NCBI RefSeq assembly: GCF_900019265.1
Contig: NZ_CYGX02000034.1
Span: 1 to 64,000, forward strand
From: Paraburkholderia ribeironis
Lineage (GTDB): Bacteria > Pseudomonadota > Gammaproteobacteria > Burkholderiales > Burkholderiaceae
Direction of reading: 5' to 3'
DNA length: 64,000 bases
Shown here: positions 8,465 through 17,302 of the stretch, piece after piece
Layout: the number at the start of each line of letters is the position of its first letter
How positions within the stretch are numbered: position 1 is the first letter of the stretch
Position numbers and translations under genes: made by a program
The notes under the pieces: generated by a model
What the model was told of the DNA's origin: nothing
Database searches by the model: none
Seen by the model: the letters and a program-made list of their open reading frames with translations, nothing else

Positions 8465-9565
8465 TTACAGCGGCGACAATGCCGTCGGTCGGGTGCGATT
8501 CGCCGTTTTTGCCAAAGTCTTCGGCACCGGCGATAACTCGCTATCCAGCAGCCGCGACAGCGGCTCGGCGCCGTCGAACGCTTCCGGAGGCATGGATTCC
8601 GCGGAATCGAATGCCGCCGACGTGGCGGGCCGCTCGAGGCCGTCCTTGATCCACTGCTCGCCGAGCAGACTGTTCGGCGTCTGGCTAAAGTGCTCGACCA
8701 GGTGATCGATGAACGTACGCACCTTGGCCGGCAAGTGACGGCGGCTCGGATACGCAATGTTGATCTCGACCTGTGGCAACCGGTAATCGCCGAGCAAACG
8801 CACGAGCCTGCCACGCGTCATATCGCGGCCGATCAGGTAGCTCGGCAAAATCGCGATGCCCATGCCGAGCAGCGCGAACTGCCGCAGCATTTCCGTGTTG
8901 TTGGCGACGATCACGTTCGACGGACGCACGCGCACTTCGCCCTCCGGCCCCGTGAAGACACGCTCGTCGCCCCAATACTCGGACGGCAAGCTCAGGCACG
9001 GATGTTCCAGCAGATGCTCAGGGCGCGTGGGCGTGCCGTGCTTCTCCAGGTAGGCCGGCGTGGCGCAGACGGTCATGCAGCCGGTGGTAAGGCGCCGCGT
9101 GACGATGCTTGCGCTGCGCATCTGCCGCGCGATCACCACGCCAACGTCGAAACCTTCTTCGACCAGATCGACCTGACGGTCGACCAGCGTGACATCGGGA
9201 ATGACTTTGGGATAGCGCTCCGCGTACGTTTGCAGCACGGGCGCGAGGTTATGCAAACCGAACACGACCGGCGCGACGATTCGCAACGTGCCAACCGGTT
9301 CATGATTGCGCGCGACCACCATCTGTTCGACGTCTTCCAGTTCGTCGAGAATCTGGCGCGCCCGCTCGAGATACACCTGACCGGATTCGGTCAAAGACAA
9401 GCTGCGGGTTGTGCGATTGAGCAGCCGCGTACCAAGACGGCCTTCGAGGTCGGCAACGTGACGGGTGGCAACCGCGTTGGAAATATCCATCGCGCCCGCG
9501 GCGCGGGCAAAACTGCCGAGATCCGCCACTTTGACGAAAACTCGCATCGACTGCAAATGATCCAT
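8465..9565 (-). CDS. LysR-family transcriptional regulator with extended C-terminus
   Basis: Helix-turn-helix at the N-terminus (about residues 18-58, with the RLLNRTTRSLSLTESG segment) and a LysR substrate-binding domain to about residue 300. The protein is 366 residues, roughly 60 longer than usual; the extra C-terminal tail (about 306-366) is rich in Ser, Ala, Pro and Thr and looks disordered. It belongs to the broad CrgA/DmlR-like branch on the basis of its N-terminus. No adjacent divergent target is obvious; the next gene upstream, pckG, is on the same strand beyond its own terminator. Confidence 0.9.
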   Translation of the reverse strand: MDHLQSMRVFVKVADLGSFARAAGAMDISNAVATRHVADLEGRLGTRLLNRTTRSLSLTESGQVYLERARQILDELEDVEQMVVARNHEPVGTLRIVAPVVFGLHNLAPVLQTYAERYPKVIPDVTLVDRQVDLVEEGFDVGVVIARQMRSASIVTRRLTTGCMTVCATPAYLEKHGTPTRPEHLLEHPCLSLPSEYWGDERVFTGPEGEVRVRPSNVIVANNTEMLRQFALLGMGIAILPSYLIGRDMTRGRLVRLLGDYRLPQVEINIAYPSRRHLPAKVRTFIDHLVEHFSQTPNSLLGEQWIKDGLERPATSAAFDSAESMPPEAFDGAEPLSRLLDSELSPVPKTLAKTANRTRPTALSPL

Positions 9566-9862
9566 AAGACAACTCCTGCCGTGTTACTGCTTCCTGACAA
9601 TTAGTAAAAACCAGTGAAGCGAACCTGGAATTCTCCTACGACTCGGGAAATCGTGCAGAAGTTGCCCGCGAAACACGAAATATTGCCAATTTTCCTGCGA
9701 CTGTATTCCCTGATGTGGAGCATCGGAGCCGATTGTTCCTCGATACGAAACAATCTGCTGCGCTGCAGCTTGCATTGCGTTTTTTGTTCGAACAGACGTA
9801 AAGGTGACTTCGGCATTGCGGGATCCGAAAAAGTCGCTGCGCGAAAACAGGGCCGCAAAAGA
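9566..9862. other. Intergenic region upstream of the LysR gene
   Basis: Together with the adjacent terminator this spans about 340 bp. No convincing gene; short reading frames here lack ribosome-binding sites and family resemblance. It should contain the LysR promoter. Confidence 0.5.
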
Positions 9863-9884
9863 AAAGCCGCCCGAAGGCGGCTTT
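9863..9884 (-). terminator. pckG terminator
   Basis: Perfect 9-bp stem AAAGCCGCC/GGCGGCTTT with a CGAA loop, followed on the minus strand by TTTTCTTTT. It lies 25 nt past the pckG stop. Confidence 0.93.
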
Positions 9885-9909
9885 CCCTGCGAAGTGAATG
9901 CTCACATGC

Positions 9910-11766
9910 CTAGGCAGCGAGCTTTCCTTCGAGCGTACGTTTAGCTTGCGTCAATGCTGCCGGCAAGCCTTGTTGCAGTGTGTCAAAGAGTGCAGTGTGC
10001 AGCGCCAGTTCCTCGCGCCACGCGGCATCGTCGACTGAGATCACCTGCTCGAATTGTGCACGGCTGAAGTTCAGGCCGGTCCAGTCGATGTCCTCATAGT
10101 GCGGCGACACGCCGAACGCGTGGTCCTCGCCTTGGGCCGTGCCTTCGACTCGGCCGACCATCCAGCTCAACACGCGCATGTTCTCGCCGAAGCCCGGCCA
10201 GACGAACTTGCCGTCCCCACCCTTGCGGAACCAGTTGACGCAGAAGATTTTCGGCAGCTTCGCGCTGAGTTTTTCCAGCCGCTCGCCAGTCTTCAGCCAG
10301 TGGCCGAAGTAGTCGCTCATGTTGTAGCCGCAGAACGGCAGCATCGCGAACGGGTCGCGGCGTACCACGCCCTGTTGGCCCGCAGCGGCGGCGGTCGTTT
10401 CGGAGCCCATGGTGGCCGCCATATAGACGCCTTCGACCCAGTTGCGTGCTTCGGTCACGAGCGGCACGGTGGTGGAACGCCGGCCGCCGAAGATGAACGC
10501 GTCGATCGCGACGCCCGCTGGATTCTCCCAGTCCGCATCGATCGACGGGCATTGCGAAGCCGGCGCCGTGAAGCGCGCGTTCGGGTGGGCCGCCTTGCGG
10601 CCGCTTTGCTTCGCGCTGGCGGGCGTCCAGTCCTGACCCTGCCAGTCGATCAGATGCGCGGGCGGCTCGTCGGTCATGCCTTCCCACCAGACGTCGCCGT
10701 CGTCGGTCAGCGCCACGTTCGTGAAGATCACGTTTTCCTTCAGCGTGGCCATCGCGTTGAAGTTGGTCTTCTCGCTCGTGCCGGGCGCGACGCCGAAATA
10801 CCCGGCCTCCGGATTGATCGCGTACAGACGGCCGTCCTTACCCGGCTTGATCCAGGCGATATCGTCGCCGATCGTGGAGATTTTCCAGCCGTTCAGACCT
10901 TGCGGCGGGATCAGCATCGCGAAGTTGGTCTTGCCGCATGCCGACGGGAAAGCCGCCGCGACGTGATGCTTGCGCCCTTGCGGCGAAGTCACGCCGAGAA
11001 TCAGCATGTGCTCGGCGAGCCAGCCTTCGTCGCGGCCCATGGTCGACGCAATGCGCAGCGCGAAACATTTCTTGCCAAGCAGCGCATTTCCGCCGTAGCC
11101 CGAGCCGAAGCTCCAGATTTCGCGCGATTCAGGAAAATGGACGATGTACTTGGTTTTGTTGCACGGCCACGGCACGTCTTTCGCGCCCGCCGCGAGCGGC
11201 GCGCCAACCGAATGGACACACGGCACGAACTCGCCGTCTTCGCCCAGCACGTCGTACACCTTGCGGCCCATGCGCGTCATGATGCGCATATTGGTCACCA
11301 CATACGGACTGTCGCTCAACTCGACGCCGATGTGCGCGATCGGCGAGCCGAGCGGACCCATCGAAAACGGCACCACGTACATCGTGCGGCCGCGCATCGC
11401 GCCGTCGAACAGGCCGTCGAGCGTCGCGCGCATTTCAACCGGGGCGATCCAGTTGTTGGTGGGACCGGCGTCTTCCGCGCGTTGCGAGCAGATGAAGGTG
11501 CGATCCTCGACGCGCGCCACGTCCGAAGGATCGGACCATGCCAGGTAAGAATTGGGACGTTTGGCTGGATTGAGTTTCCTGAGCGTGCCCGCTTCGACCA
11601 TCTGCGCGCACAGGCGGTCGTACTCTTCCTGCGAGCCGTCACACCAAACGATTTTGTCCGGCTTGGTCAGCGCGGCAACCCGTCGGACCCAGTCGATCAA
11701 TTTCCGGTGTTTGACCCAGGCGGGCGCCTCGATGGTGGATTGTCCTTCGAATGTGGGATGGTTCAT
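9910..11766 (-). CDS. pckG: Phosphoenolpyruvate carboxykinase (GTP)
   Basis: Converts oxaloacetate and GTP to phosphoenolpyruvate, CO2 and GDP, the committing step of gluconeogenesis. The 618-residue product shows the GTP-class kinase motif FPSACGKTNFAM (273-284), the substrate-binding region around residues 220-235 (FGSGYGGNALLGKKC), and MGSETTAAA further on. Start ATG 11766 has GGAGA upstream; a 25-codon longer version exists but lacks a site and family match. Monocistronic, with its own terminator downstream and a 380-bp upstream region shared with a divergent dehydrogenase. Confidence 0.97.
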   Translation of the reverse strand: MNHPTFEGQSTIEAPAWVKHRKLIDWVRRVAALTKPDKIVWCDGSQEEYDRLCAQMVEAGTLRKLNPAKRPNSYLAWSDPSDVARVEDRTFICSQRAEDAGPTNNWIAPVEMRATLDGLFDGAMRGRTMYVVPFSMGPLGSPIAHIGVELSDSPYVVTNMRIMTRMGRKVYDVLGEDGEFVPCVHSVGAPLAAGAKDVPWPCNKTKYIVHFPESREIWSFGSGYGGNALLGKKCFALRIASTMGRDEGWLAEHMLILGVTSPQGRKHHVAAAFPSACGKTNFAMLIPPQGLNGWKISTIGDDIAWIKPGKDGRLYAINPEAGYFGVAPGTSEKTNFNAMATLKENVIFTNVALTDDGDVWWEGMTDEPPAHLIDWQGQDWTPASAKQSGRKAAHPNARFTAPASQCPSIDADWENPAGVAIDAFIFGGRRSTTVPLVTEARNWVEGVYMAATMGSETTAAAAGQQGVVRRDPFAMLPFCGYNMSDYFGHWLKTGERLEKLSAKLPKIFCVNWFRKGGDGKFVWPGFGENMRVLSWMVGRVEGTAQGEDHAFGVSPHYEDIDWTGLNFSRAQFEQVISVDDAAWREELALHTALFDTLQQGLPAALTQAKRTLEGKLAA

Positions 11767-12146
11767 CGACCTGTCTCCGTTTTGATAGCAATGGAAAAAA
11801 CGGTACAAGCCCAGTGACGCTGTATGCGAGAGGCATTTCAATCCATCATGCCGAGGCTTCTATCGCCCCGACGCGCGATTGTGCAAGTCATCTGGGCCAC
11901 ACAGCCCGCCGCGCGGAGACGCCCTACTGACGGGGCTTCTGCAACCGTCTGTAAAGCGGCTTGCCTCAACACGCAACAAACTGTTAAAAACGATGGCAAT
12001 CGGCCTTAGCGGGGCACTGCCGTACTTTGCATCAGTACCTACGGTAAGGCATTCAGCCAGACCGCCATGTGACCCAGGCCACATGACGGGACCGTCAGCA
12101 TAACACTCCGTCGCGCACCGCCATGGTGCGCCGCAAGACACATACC
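11767..12146. other. Divergent promoter region between pckG and a dehydrogenase gene
   Basis: About 380 bp without a supportable gene. It must hold the pckG and dehydrogenase promoters; I see no unambiguous operator or riboswitch in it. Confidence 0.5.
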
Positions 12147-13160
12147 ATGAAGATTGCCATCCTCGACGATTACCAGGACGCCGTTCGCAAGCTCGACTGC
12201 TTTCAACTGCTGGCCGACCACGAAGTCAAAGTTTTCAACAACACGGTCCGAGGTCTAGGCCAACTGGCAAGCCGTCTTGCCGAAGTCGACGCGCTCGTTC
12301 TGATTCGCGAACGGACCCGCATCAACTCGCAACTGCTCGACAAGCTGCCGCGTTTGCGCATGATCAGCCAGACTGGCAGAGTGTCCAGCCATATCGATCT
12401 CGCGGCGTGTACCGAGCGAGGCGTCGCCGTGCTGGAAGGCAGCGGCTCGCCGTTCGCGCCGGCCGAGCTGACGTGGGCTCTCATCATGGCCGCGCAGCGT
12501 CGCATTCCGCAATACGTAGCTAACCTTAAACAAGGCGCCTGGCAGCAATCCGGCCTGAAGACGTCGGCGCTGCCGCCGAACTTCGGTCTGGGTCAGGTGT
12601 TGCGTGGTCAGACGTTGGGGATCTGGGGTTATGGCAAGATCGGCCGTCTGGTTGCCGGCTACGGCAAAGCGTTTGGGATGAACGTGCTGATCTGGGGTCG
12701 CGAGCATTCGCGTGAAGCCGCGCTCGCCGACGGCTATAGCGTCGCCGAAAGCCGCGAAGCGCTGTTCGAGCAGAGCGACGTGCTGTCGTTGCACCTGCGC
12801 CTGCACGACGACACGCGCGGCATCGTCAAGCAGGAAGACTTGATGCGCATGAAGCCGACGGCGTTGCTCGTGAACACGAGCCGGGCCGAGCTGCTTGACG
12901 AAAACGCGCTGGTGAATGCGCTGTCGCACAACCGTCCGGGGATGGTTGCCATCGACGTCTACGAAAGCGAGCCGATCCTGCAGGGCTACAGCTTGTTGCG
13001 GATGGAGAACGTGATCTGCACGCCGCACATCGGCTATGTGGAACGCGAGAGCTACGAGCTGTATTTCACCGCGGCGTTCCAGAACATCCTGGCCTTCGAC
13101 GCTGGCGACACGGCAAGCGTGGCCAATCCGGAAGCGTTGCAGGGTGCGCGTCGGCGGTAA
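12147..13160 (+). CDS. D-2-hydroxyacid dehydrogenase family protein
   Basis: NAD(P)-dependent D-isomer-specific 2-hydroxyacid dehydrogenase. In 337 residues the nucleotide-binding GYGKIG lies at 161-166 and the catalytic triad is complete: Arg246 (NTSRAEL), Glu275 (VYESEP) and His294 (TPHIGY). Most similar in style to the D-3-phosphoglycerate dehydrogenase branch, but without the C-terminal ACT domain, so a serine-pathway role is not assured; the substrate may be another 2-hydroxyacid. Start ATG 12147 gives the family N-terminus MKIAILDDY; an ATG eight codons earlier is possible. Convergent with a patatin gene. Confidence 0.9.
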   Translation: MKIAILDDYQDAVRKLDCFQLLADHEVKVFNNTVRGLGQLASRLAEVDALVLIRERTRINSQLLDKLPRLRMISQTGRVSSHIDLAACTERGVAVLEGSGSPFAPAELTWALIMAAQRRIPQYVANLKQGAWQQSGLKTSALPPNFGLGQVLRGQTLGIWGYGKIGRLVAGYGKAFGMNVLIWGREHSREAALADGYSVAESREALFEQSDVLSLHLRLHDDTRGIVKQEDLMRMKPTALLVNTSRAELLDENALVNALSHNRPGMVAIDVYESEPILQGYSLLRMENVICTPHIGYVERESYELYFTAAFQNILAFDAGDTASVANPEALQGARRR

Positions 13161-13184
13161 TTGACAGCCGCGCTCCGTGGCGCC

Positions 13185-13234
13185 GGGCCGCGTATCAGGC
13201 AAGATGGTCTCGCCGCTCGCCTGATGCGCGGCCC
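13185..13234. terminator. Long hairpin between convergent genes
   Basis: Two 16-nt arms (13185-13200 and 13219-13234) pair with one mismatch across an 18-nt loop, midway between the convergent dehydrogenase and patatin genes. No U-tract, so it may act as a bidirectional transcription block or mRNA 3' stabiliser. Confidence 0.55.
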
Positions 13235-13267
13235 ACGCGAGCCACACCGCCGCTCAGGTCAGCGCGC

Positions 13268-14134
13268 TTAGTGCGCGCCAGCTTCCAGCAGTTCGGGTAT
13301 GCGTTCGAGGAGGGTCTCGCCATCGGTGCGGCCGAGGTTGTACGCATGCACCATCTGCGAAGGGCTCGTGTAATCCCAGCTCGAGATCGGCACCTTGCGC
13401 GACGGCTGCACATAGAGCCGTTGCTGCACGCCGTGCGGCACGACGAACATCTGCGGCCGCGGATAGAGGCGCGTGACCATCACCAGCACGTTGCCGGGTA
13501 CATCGGCGTCGAGCGCGCCGACCGGCACGTTATCGACCATGCCGCCGTCCAGCACCGGCCGGCCGTTGCGCCGCAGAACCGGCGTGAACGGCGGGGTACT
13601 CGATGATTGCAGGATCAGATCCGCGAGATCCTCGACGCTCGCGCAATCCTGCGCGCGCACGAATTCCGGATGAAAGCCAAGCGTCTGCCCCAAGGTTGGA
13701 TGCAGCGTCTTGCGCACATATTTTTCGATGTTGTACGCGATCAGACCCGCGGCGACCGCGCTGCGCGCACCGAGCCAGCGCGGCAGATGAGACACGCCGA
13801 TGCGAATTTCCGGCGCATCGGCGAGTGTCGAAAACTTCTCGCCGTAGATGTCGAGCAGTGCCTGCCGATAGATCCGGTAATGCGGAAACACCGACTCGCC
13901 ACGCAGCAGGTTGCCCCAGTAGGCATTGCGGGTGTTGTGTCGCAGCGCGTCCTGGTAATAGCGCATCACCCAGTCCGAATCACGCGTGTAGAGCATGCAC
14001 GCGGTGGCGGCGCCGGCCGAAATGCCGGTGATAACGCGCGGCCGGATATGCAACGCCGGCTGCACCACGTCCCAGAAACCCGCCTGCCACCAGCAGCGAT
14101 TGCCACCGCCGGCGAATACGACCTGATCGAACAT
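13268..14134 (-). CDS. Patatin-like phospholipase
   Basis: Serine lipid acyl hydrolase of the patatin family. The 288-residue product has the oxyanion glycine run GGG (9-11), the nucleophile elbow GISAG with Ser39 (37-41), and the DGG catalytic dyad motif at 196-198 followed by MVDNVPVGAL. It lacks a signal peptide and is shorter than secreted ExoU-type enzymes, consistent with a cytosolic RssA-like esterase. Substrate unknown. Upstream, on the same strand, is a broken thioesterase gene. Confidence 0.9.
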   Translation of the reverse strand: MFDQVVFAGGGNRCWWQAGFWDVVQPALHIRPRVITGISAGAATACMLYTRDSDWVMRYYQDALRHNTRNAYWGNLLRGESVFPHYRIYRQALLDIYGEKFSTLADAPEIRIGVSHLPRWLGARSAVAAGLIAYNIEKYVRKTLHPTLGQTLGFHPEFVRAQDCASVEDLADLILQSSSTPPFTPVLRRNGRPVLDGGMVDNVPVGALDADVPGNVLVMVTRLYPRPQMFVVPHGVQQRLYVQPSRKVPISSWDYTSPSQMVHAYNLGRTDGETLLERIPELLEAGAH

Positions 14135-14170
14135 CCTTGCTTTTCCTCTGATGCGGCTTGCTGCTTTGTT

Positions 14171-14574
14171 TTAGTCGAGCAGCGCGCAGGTTGTGGTTGC
14201 GTGGGCGAACGTGGTGTTGGATTCATCGAACAATTCGACTTCGGCGAACACCAGATTGCGGCCCATGCGCAACACGCGTGCGGTGATCAGCACGTCGACT
14301 TTGCGGACCGCGCATGAAATTGATATTGAGCGACATCGTGCTCATCGGCTTGAAGCCTCCGAGCGCGGCCGAAATGGCGACGATCATCGCCGTGTCGGCG
14401 GCCGCTATGGAACACCTGCTCGCAGATCGCGCCGCCCGAATGGCGCGAGTCGCCGGAAAACGGCAGGCGCAGCGTTGCACTTTCTTTGTGGGTCTTGGCT
14501 GGGGTCAGCGTGAGTGCATGGACCCATGGCGCGAAGATGCGGTCGAGTAACTCGATAACCTCTTTGTCATCCAT
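14171..14574 (-). pseudogene. Frameshifted PaaI-type hot-dog thioesterase
   Basis: Three overlapping minus-strand frames together rebuild one PaaI/YdiI-like hot-dog thioesterase. Frame 1 gives MDDKEVIELLDRIFAPWVHA to SRHSGGAICEQV; frame 2 continues as AAADTAMIVAISAALGGFKP to LNINFMR; frame 3 ends as VRKVDVLITARVLRMG to TTTCALLD and a TAA at 14171-14173. The switches fall near 14405-14420 and 14308-14318. The pieces join without overlap or gap, so loss or gain of a few bases at two places explains them. Either a decayed gene or two sequence errors. Confidence 0.8.
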
Positions 14575-14746
14575 GGCGGTTCCCGGTTGAAAGCGACGCG
14601 GCGCTTCGCGCGTCAGGTGTCCGCGACATGATACCGGGGCGGTGACGGCGGTGGTTTTTCAAGATCGCGACGCGTGTCGAGGGAAAGCTCGAACCCTGCA
14701 AAGCCTCTGCTCATACGAACATTTTTAAGAAATCTGCTAAAGGGAC

Positions 14747-14775
14747 TTGGCAAGCTCGAAAAGTTACTGCATAAT
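14747..14775 (+). promoter_or_regulatory. Sigma-70 promoter of tRNA-Lys
   Basis: TTGGCA (-35, 14747-14752) and CATAAT (-10, 14770-14775) with a 17-bp spacer, ending 12 nt before the tRNA. Confidence 0.75.
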
Positions 14776-14787
14776 TTCGCTTCTCTT

Positions 14788-14863
14788 GGGGCGTTAGCTC
14801 AGTTGGTAGAGCAGCGGACTCTTAATCCGTAGGTCGAGTGTTCGAGTCACTCACGCCCCACCA
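14788..14863 (+). tRNA. tRNA-Lys (anticodon CTT)
   Basis: A 76-nt cloverleaf with acceptor stem GGGGCGT/ACGCCCC, D arm AGCTCAGTTGGTAGAGC, anticodon loop CTCTTAA giving CTT, a TTCGAGT T-arm and genomically encoded CCA. Its 3' end is a plausible integration site, since a truncated integrase starts about 160 bp downstream. Confidence 0.97.
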
Positions 14864-14884
14864 CCGAATTAGCTATAGGAAATC

Positions 14885-14918
14885 AAGCACTTGCGCGAAA
14901 GCGTTGGTGCTTTTTTTT
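14885..14918 (+). terminator. tRNA-Lys terminator
   Basis: AAGCAC/GTGCTT outer stem with an inner CGC/GCG pairing, followed by eight T, 21 nt past the tRNA. Confidence 0.85.
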
Positions 14919-15026
14919 CGTCTATAGTCCGCGTGGATAGGCGTCAAAAACTGGCCTTTGCCGGAAAACTGCCGGAACGGAAGAATTCAGACCAAGCGAT
15001 TTCAATCTTTCGCATGGAGTCTGGAA

Positions 15027-15581
15027 ATGGCCTATATCAGCCAGCGCGGCGCCTACTGGCGCGCTGAAATCCGCCGACGCGGTTACAAACCCGTCTATCG
15101 ATCGTTCGACACCAAGCAGCAGGCGCAGCAATGGGCGAGGCGGGTGGAGTCGGAGATGGACGGCGGGGCGTACCTCGATCGTACGGAAGCTGAGCGAACC
15201 ACGCTCAGCGAAGCGTTGGAGCGGTACCGCCGCGAGATCGTCCCCGAGAAACGCCACCCCTATCAGGAAAACCGACGTATCCAACGCTGGATCGACAATC
15301 ACCTGTCGCATCGAACTCTAGCCAACTTGCGCGGCGCAGATTTCGGGAAGTATCGAGACGAACGCAGAGCAGCCGGGCGCGCAGAAAACACCATTCGGCT
15401 CGAGCTCCAGGTCATCAGCCACCTCTTCGAAATCGCCCGGAAGGAATGGGGCATGGAGGCGTTGATGAACCCTTTGAAGAACATCCGCAAACCGTCCGGC
15501 AGCGAGGCGAGAGATCGACGCCTACGCCCCGGCGAATTTAAAAAACTGCACTCGCTTCTCTCAACCAGTAGCAATCCCTAG
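15027..15581 (+). pseudogene. Truncated tyrosine recombinase (integrase)
   Basis: 184 residues matching the N-terminal half of phage-type tyrosine integrases: an AP2-like arm-binding domain (MAYISQRGAYWRAEIRRRGY, then SFDTKQQAQQWARRVESEMD) and the SAM-like core-binding domain (LSEALERYRREIVPEK to NPLKNIRKPS). The reading ends at RRLRPGEFKKLHSLLSTSS, just where the catalytic domain should begin, so all active-site residues are missing. Start ATG 15027 has GGAG upstream. Its position 164 nt after tRNA-Lys marks it as what is left of an integrated element. Confidence 0.85.
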
Positions 15582-15926
15582 GCGGCACTCGCCTTCGAGC
15601 CGTCGCGGTATTTCGCCACCTTGCCGCCATTGCGGAAGGCCCTGAGGAACGCGCCAACCGTTCGCGATGCGGTCCTGCCGACGTAGTCCCTGAGAAGCTG
15701 ACGAGACGGGTCTTCGGGACGAGTGTCAATGCAGTGATCTGCATTTGGAAGCGAACGCTCCATTCAAGTCAAAGCGGCTTAAAGAACGAGTGCTCCGAAT
15801 CAATCGACGTCAGGTAAGGCATAAAGCTCGACGGCGTACCTGTAGTCATGCCGGCCACGAAACCACACCCTACCCGCTTCCTGCCGAAATAATCAAAGAA
15901 ACATCCAACGTGGTTCGCACAGAGTC
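15582..15926. other. Element remnant without a supportable gene
   Basis: About 345 bp downstream of the truncated integrase. A 61-codon minus-strand reading (15578-15763) is the longest candidate but has no recognised family or clear ribosome-binding site. The right part is AT-rich compared with the surroundings, consistent with foreign DNA. Confidence 0.4.
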
Positions 15927-16301
15927 TCATCTGTTTTTATATTCCGTATATTTCTGCGAACTTCCTCGGCACATGTCGGCCGGATACTTCTGCCCGTTGA
16001 GCGCCAGCTTCTCGAGAGACGCCTGGTACAGGTCAATATTTAGCCGGTCCGCCATCCGGACCAGATACAGCAGCACATCGGCCATTTCGTGACGGACGGA
16101 CACCAGTTTCGCGTCTCCCAACTCATCACGTTCGCCTGAAGTCAGCCATTGGAACGGCTCCAGCAACTCGCTGGCCTCAACGTTGAGTGCCATTGCCAGA
16201 TTTTTGGGGGAGTGAAACTGTTCCCAGTTCCGTTCCTGCGTAAAGCTACGCATCCTATTTCGTAGATCTGTCAAATCGCTGCGGACGGTTGGTTCGATCA
16301 T
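15927..16301 (-). CDS. MazG-like nucleotide pyrophosphohydrolase
   Basis: A 124-residue all-alpha NTP pyrophosphatase of the MazG/RS21-C6 (dCTPase-like) group. Visible metal-binding motifs are EASELLEPFQW (ExxxE type) and EMADVLLYLVRMADRL (ExxD type), separated by a short linker as in the family. Such enzymes remove non-canonical or excess nucleotides, and versions occur in phages and islands. Start ATG 16301 gives the typical TDLRNRMRSFTQERNWEQFHSP N-terminus. It lies between the broken integrase and a terminator, so it may be cargo of the same element; alternatively a housekeeping gene. Confidence 0.85.
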   Translation of the reverse strand: MIEPTVRSDLTDLRNRMRSFTQERNWEQFHSPKNLAMALNVEASELLEPFQWLTSGERDELGDAKLVSVRHEMADVLLYLVRMADRLNIDLYQASLEKLALNGQKYPADMCRGSSQKYTEYKNR

Positions 16302-16466
16302 TTCGTCATCTCGCGGGGTACAGTGTTTTGATGCGGCATTGGGCGCGGAGACGAACATTTGGTATCACCAGCTTCGTCTCTCGCTGCGCGGTTCGACATG
16401 AGCTTATCTCAAGATTTGCTTACGCTGCATTGTGCCGTGCTCGTTGAACGATTTCGGCACCACCAA

Positions 16467-16475
16467 GCCCCACCA
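16467..16475. other. Possible remnant of an attachment site
   Basis: GCCCCACCA repeats the last nine bases of the tRNA-Lys gene. With the integrase fragment downstream of the tRNA it could be the distal end of the old element, about 1.6 kb long. Nine bases is weak evidence. Confidence 0.25.
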
Positions 16476-16485
16476 AAGATTCAAA

Positions 16486-16520
16486 GCAAAAAGCCCGGTC
16501 CTCGTGACCGGGCTTTTTGC
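16486..16520. terminator. Bidirectional terminator-like hairpin
   Basis: Perfect 15-bp stem GCAAAAAGCCCGGTC/GACCGGGCTTTTTGC with a 5-nt loop. T-runs on both strands; it separates the MazG region from the LysE gene. Confidence 0.9.
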
Positions 16521-16639
16521 TTTTCCGCGCCCACGGATCAACGCCCCGCAAAGCAATTTCCTTCAATACAGCCACCCCATCGCCCGATACCGTTGACCGT
16601 CGCAATTCATCCCCGCGCACTCACGTATCGAGGCATCAA

Positions 16640-17227
16640 ATGACCGTACTACTTTCAATGGCCGCCTTCGCGCTCGCCAGTTCCATTTCCCCCGGCCCGG
16701 TGAACGTCGTCGCGCTCAGCGCCGGCGCCCAGCACGGGCTCGCTGCGAGCATGCGGCACGTCACCGGTGCGACCGTCGGCTTTACCGTGCTGCTTCTGCT
16801 CATCGGCCTGGGCTTGCATGAGCTGCTCGCCCGCTTGCCAAGCCTGATCGATGTCGTCAAATGGGCCGGCGTCGGTTTCCTGCTCTACATGGCCTGCAAA
16901 CTCGCCATCGACGACGGTCAGCTCGGCGCCGACAAACCGGCCCGCGGGCCGTCCTTCGCCTATGGCGCGGCGATGCAATGGCTCAACCCGAAAGCCTGGC
17001 TCGCCTCGCTAGCCGGCATGGGCGCCTACGCGGCCAACGGCGACAGCGCGCTCCTCTGGCAATTCACCGCGCTGTACTTCGTGATCTGCTACCTGTCGAT
17101 TGGCAGTTGGGCATATGCCGGCACGTTTCTGCGCAGACACTTGCAGAACCCGCGGCGCATCAGGCTATTCAATCGCGTCATGGCGGCGCTCCTCGCGGCC
17201 AGCGCGCTGTATCTGCTGATGGAGTGA
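16640..17227 (+). CDS. LysE-family translocator
   Basis: Second LysE/RhtB-type inner-membrane amino-acid exporter of the window, 195 residues with about six hydrophobic segments and the signature SSISPGPVNVVAL near residues 12-24. Start ATG 16640 is chosen because the family N-terminus begins there. The stop codon falls inside the first unit of a short 9-bp tandem repeat. It is convergent with an AraC-family gene 75 bp away, a pairing common in this exporter family in which the regulator responds to the exported compound; the substrate is not evident. Confidence 0.87.
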   Translation: MTVLLSMAAFALASSISPGPVNVVALSAGAQHGLAASMRHVTGATVGFTVLLLLIGLGLHELLARLPSLIDVVKWAGVGFLLYMACKLAIDDGQLGADKPARGPSFAYGAAMQWLNPKAWLASLAGMGAYAANGDSALLWQFTALYFVICYLSIGSWAYAGTFLRRHLQNPRRIRLFNRVMAALLAASALYLLME

Positions 17228-17267
17228 CGTGAGTGACGTGAGTGACACGAGTGACATGAGCGACATG
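17223..17267. repeat. 9-bp tandem repeat (5 units)
   Basis: Five units of the AGTGACGTG type (last three diverged to AGTGACACG, AGTGACATG and AGCGACATG) run from the LysE-family stop codon into the convergent intergenic region. Confidence 0.9.
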
Positions 17268-17302
17268 GCGCATGGACTGCGCGGATCAGCGCAGTCGCAG
17301 GC

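Noticed and set aside
10054..11817. 587-codon plus-strand open frame opposite pckG
   Set aside because: Antisense to an unambiguous gene; Arg/His-rich product with no family resemblance, a product of high-GC codon bias.
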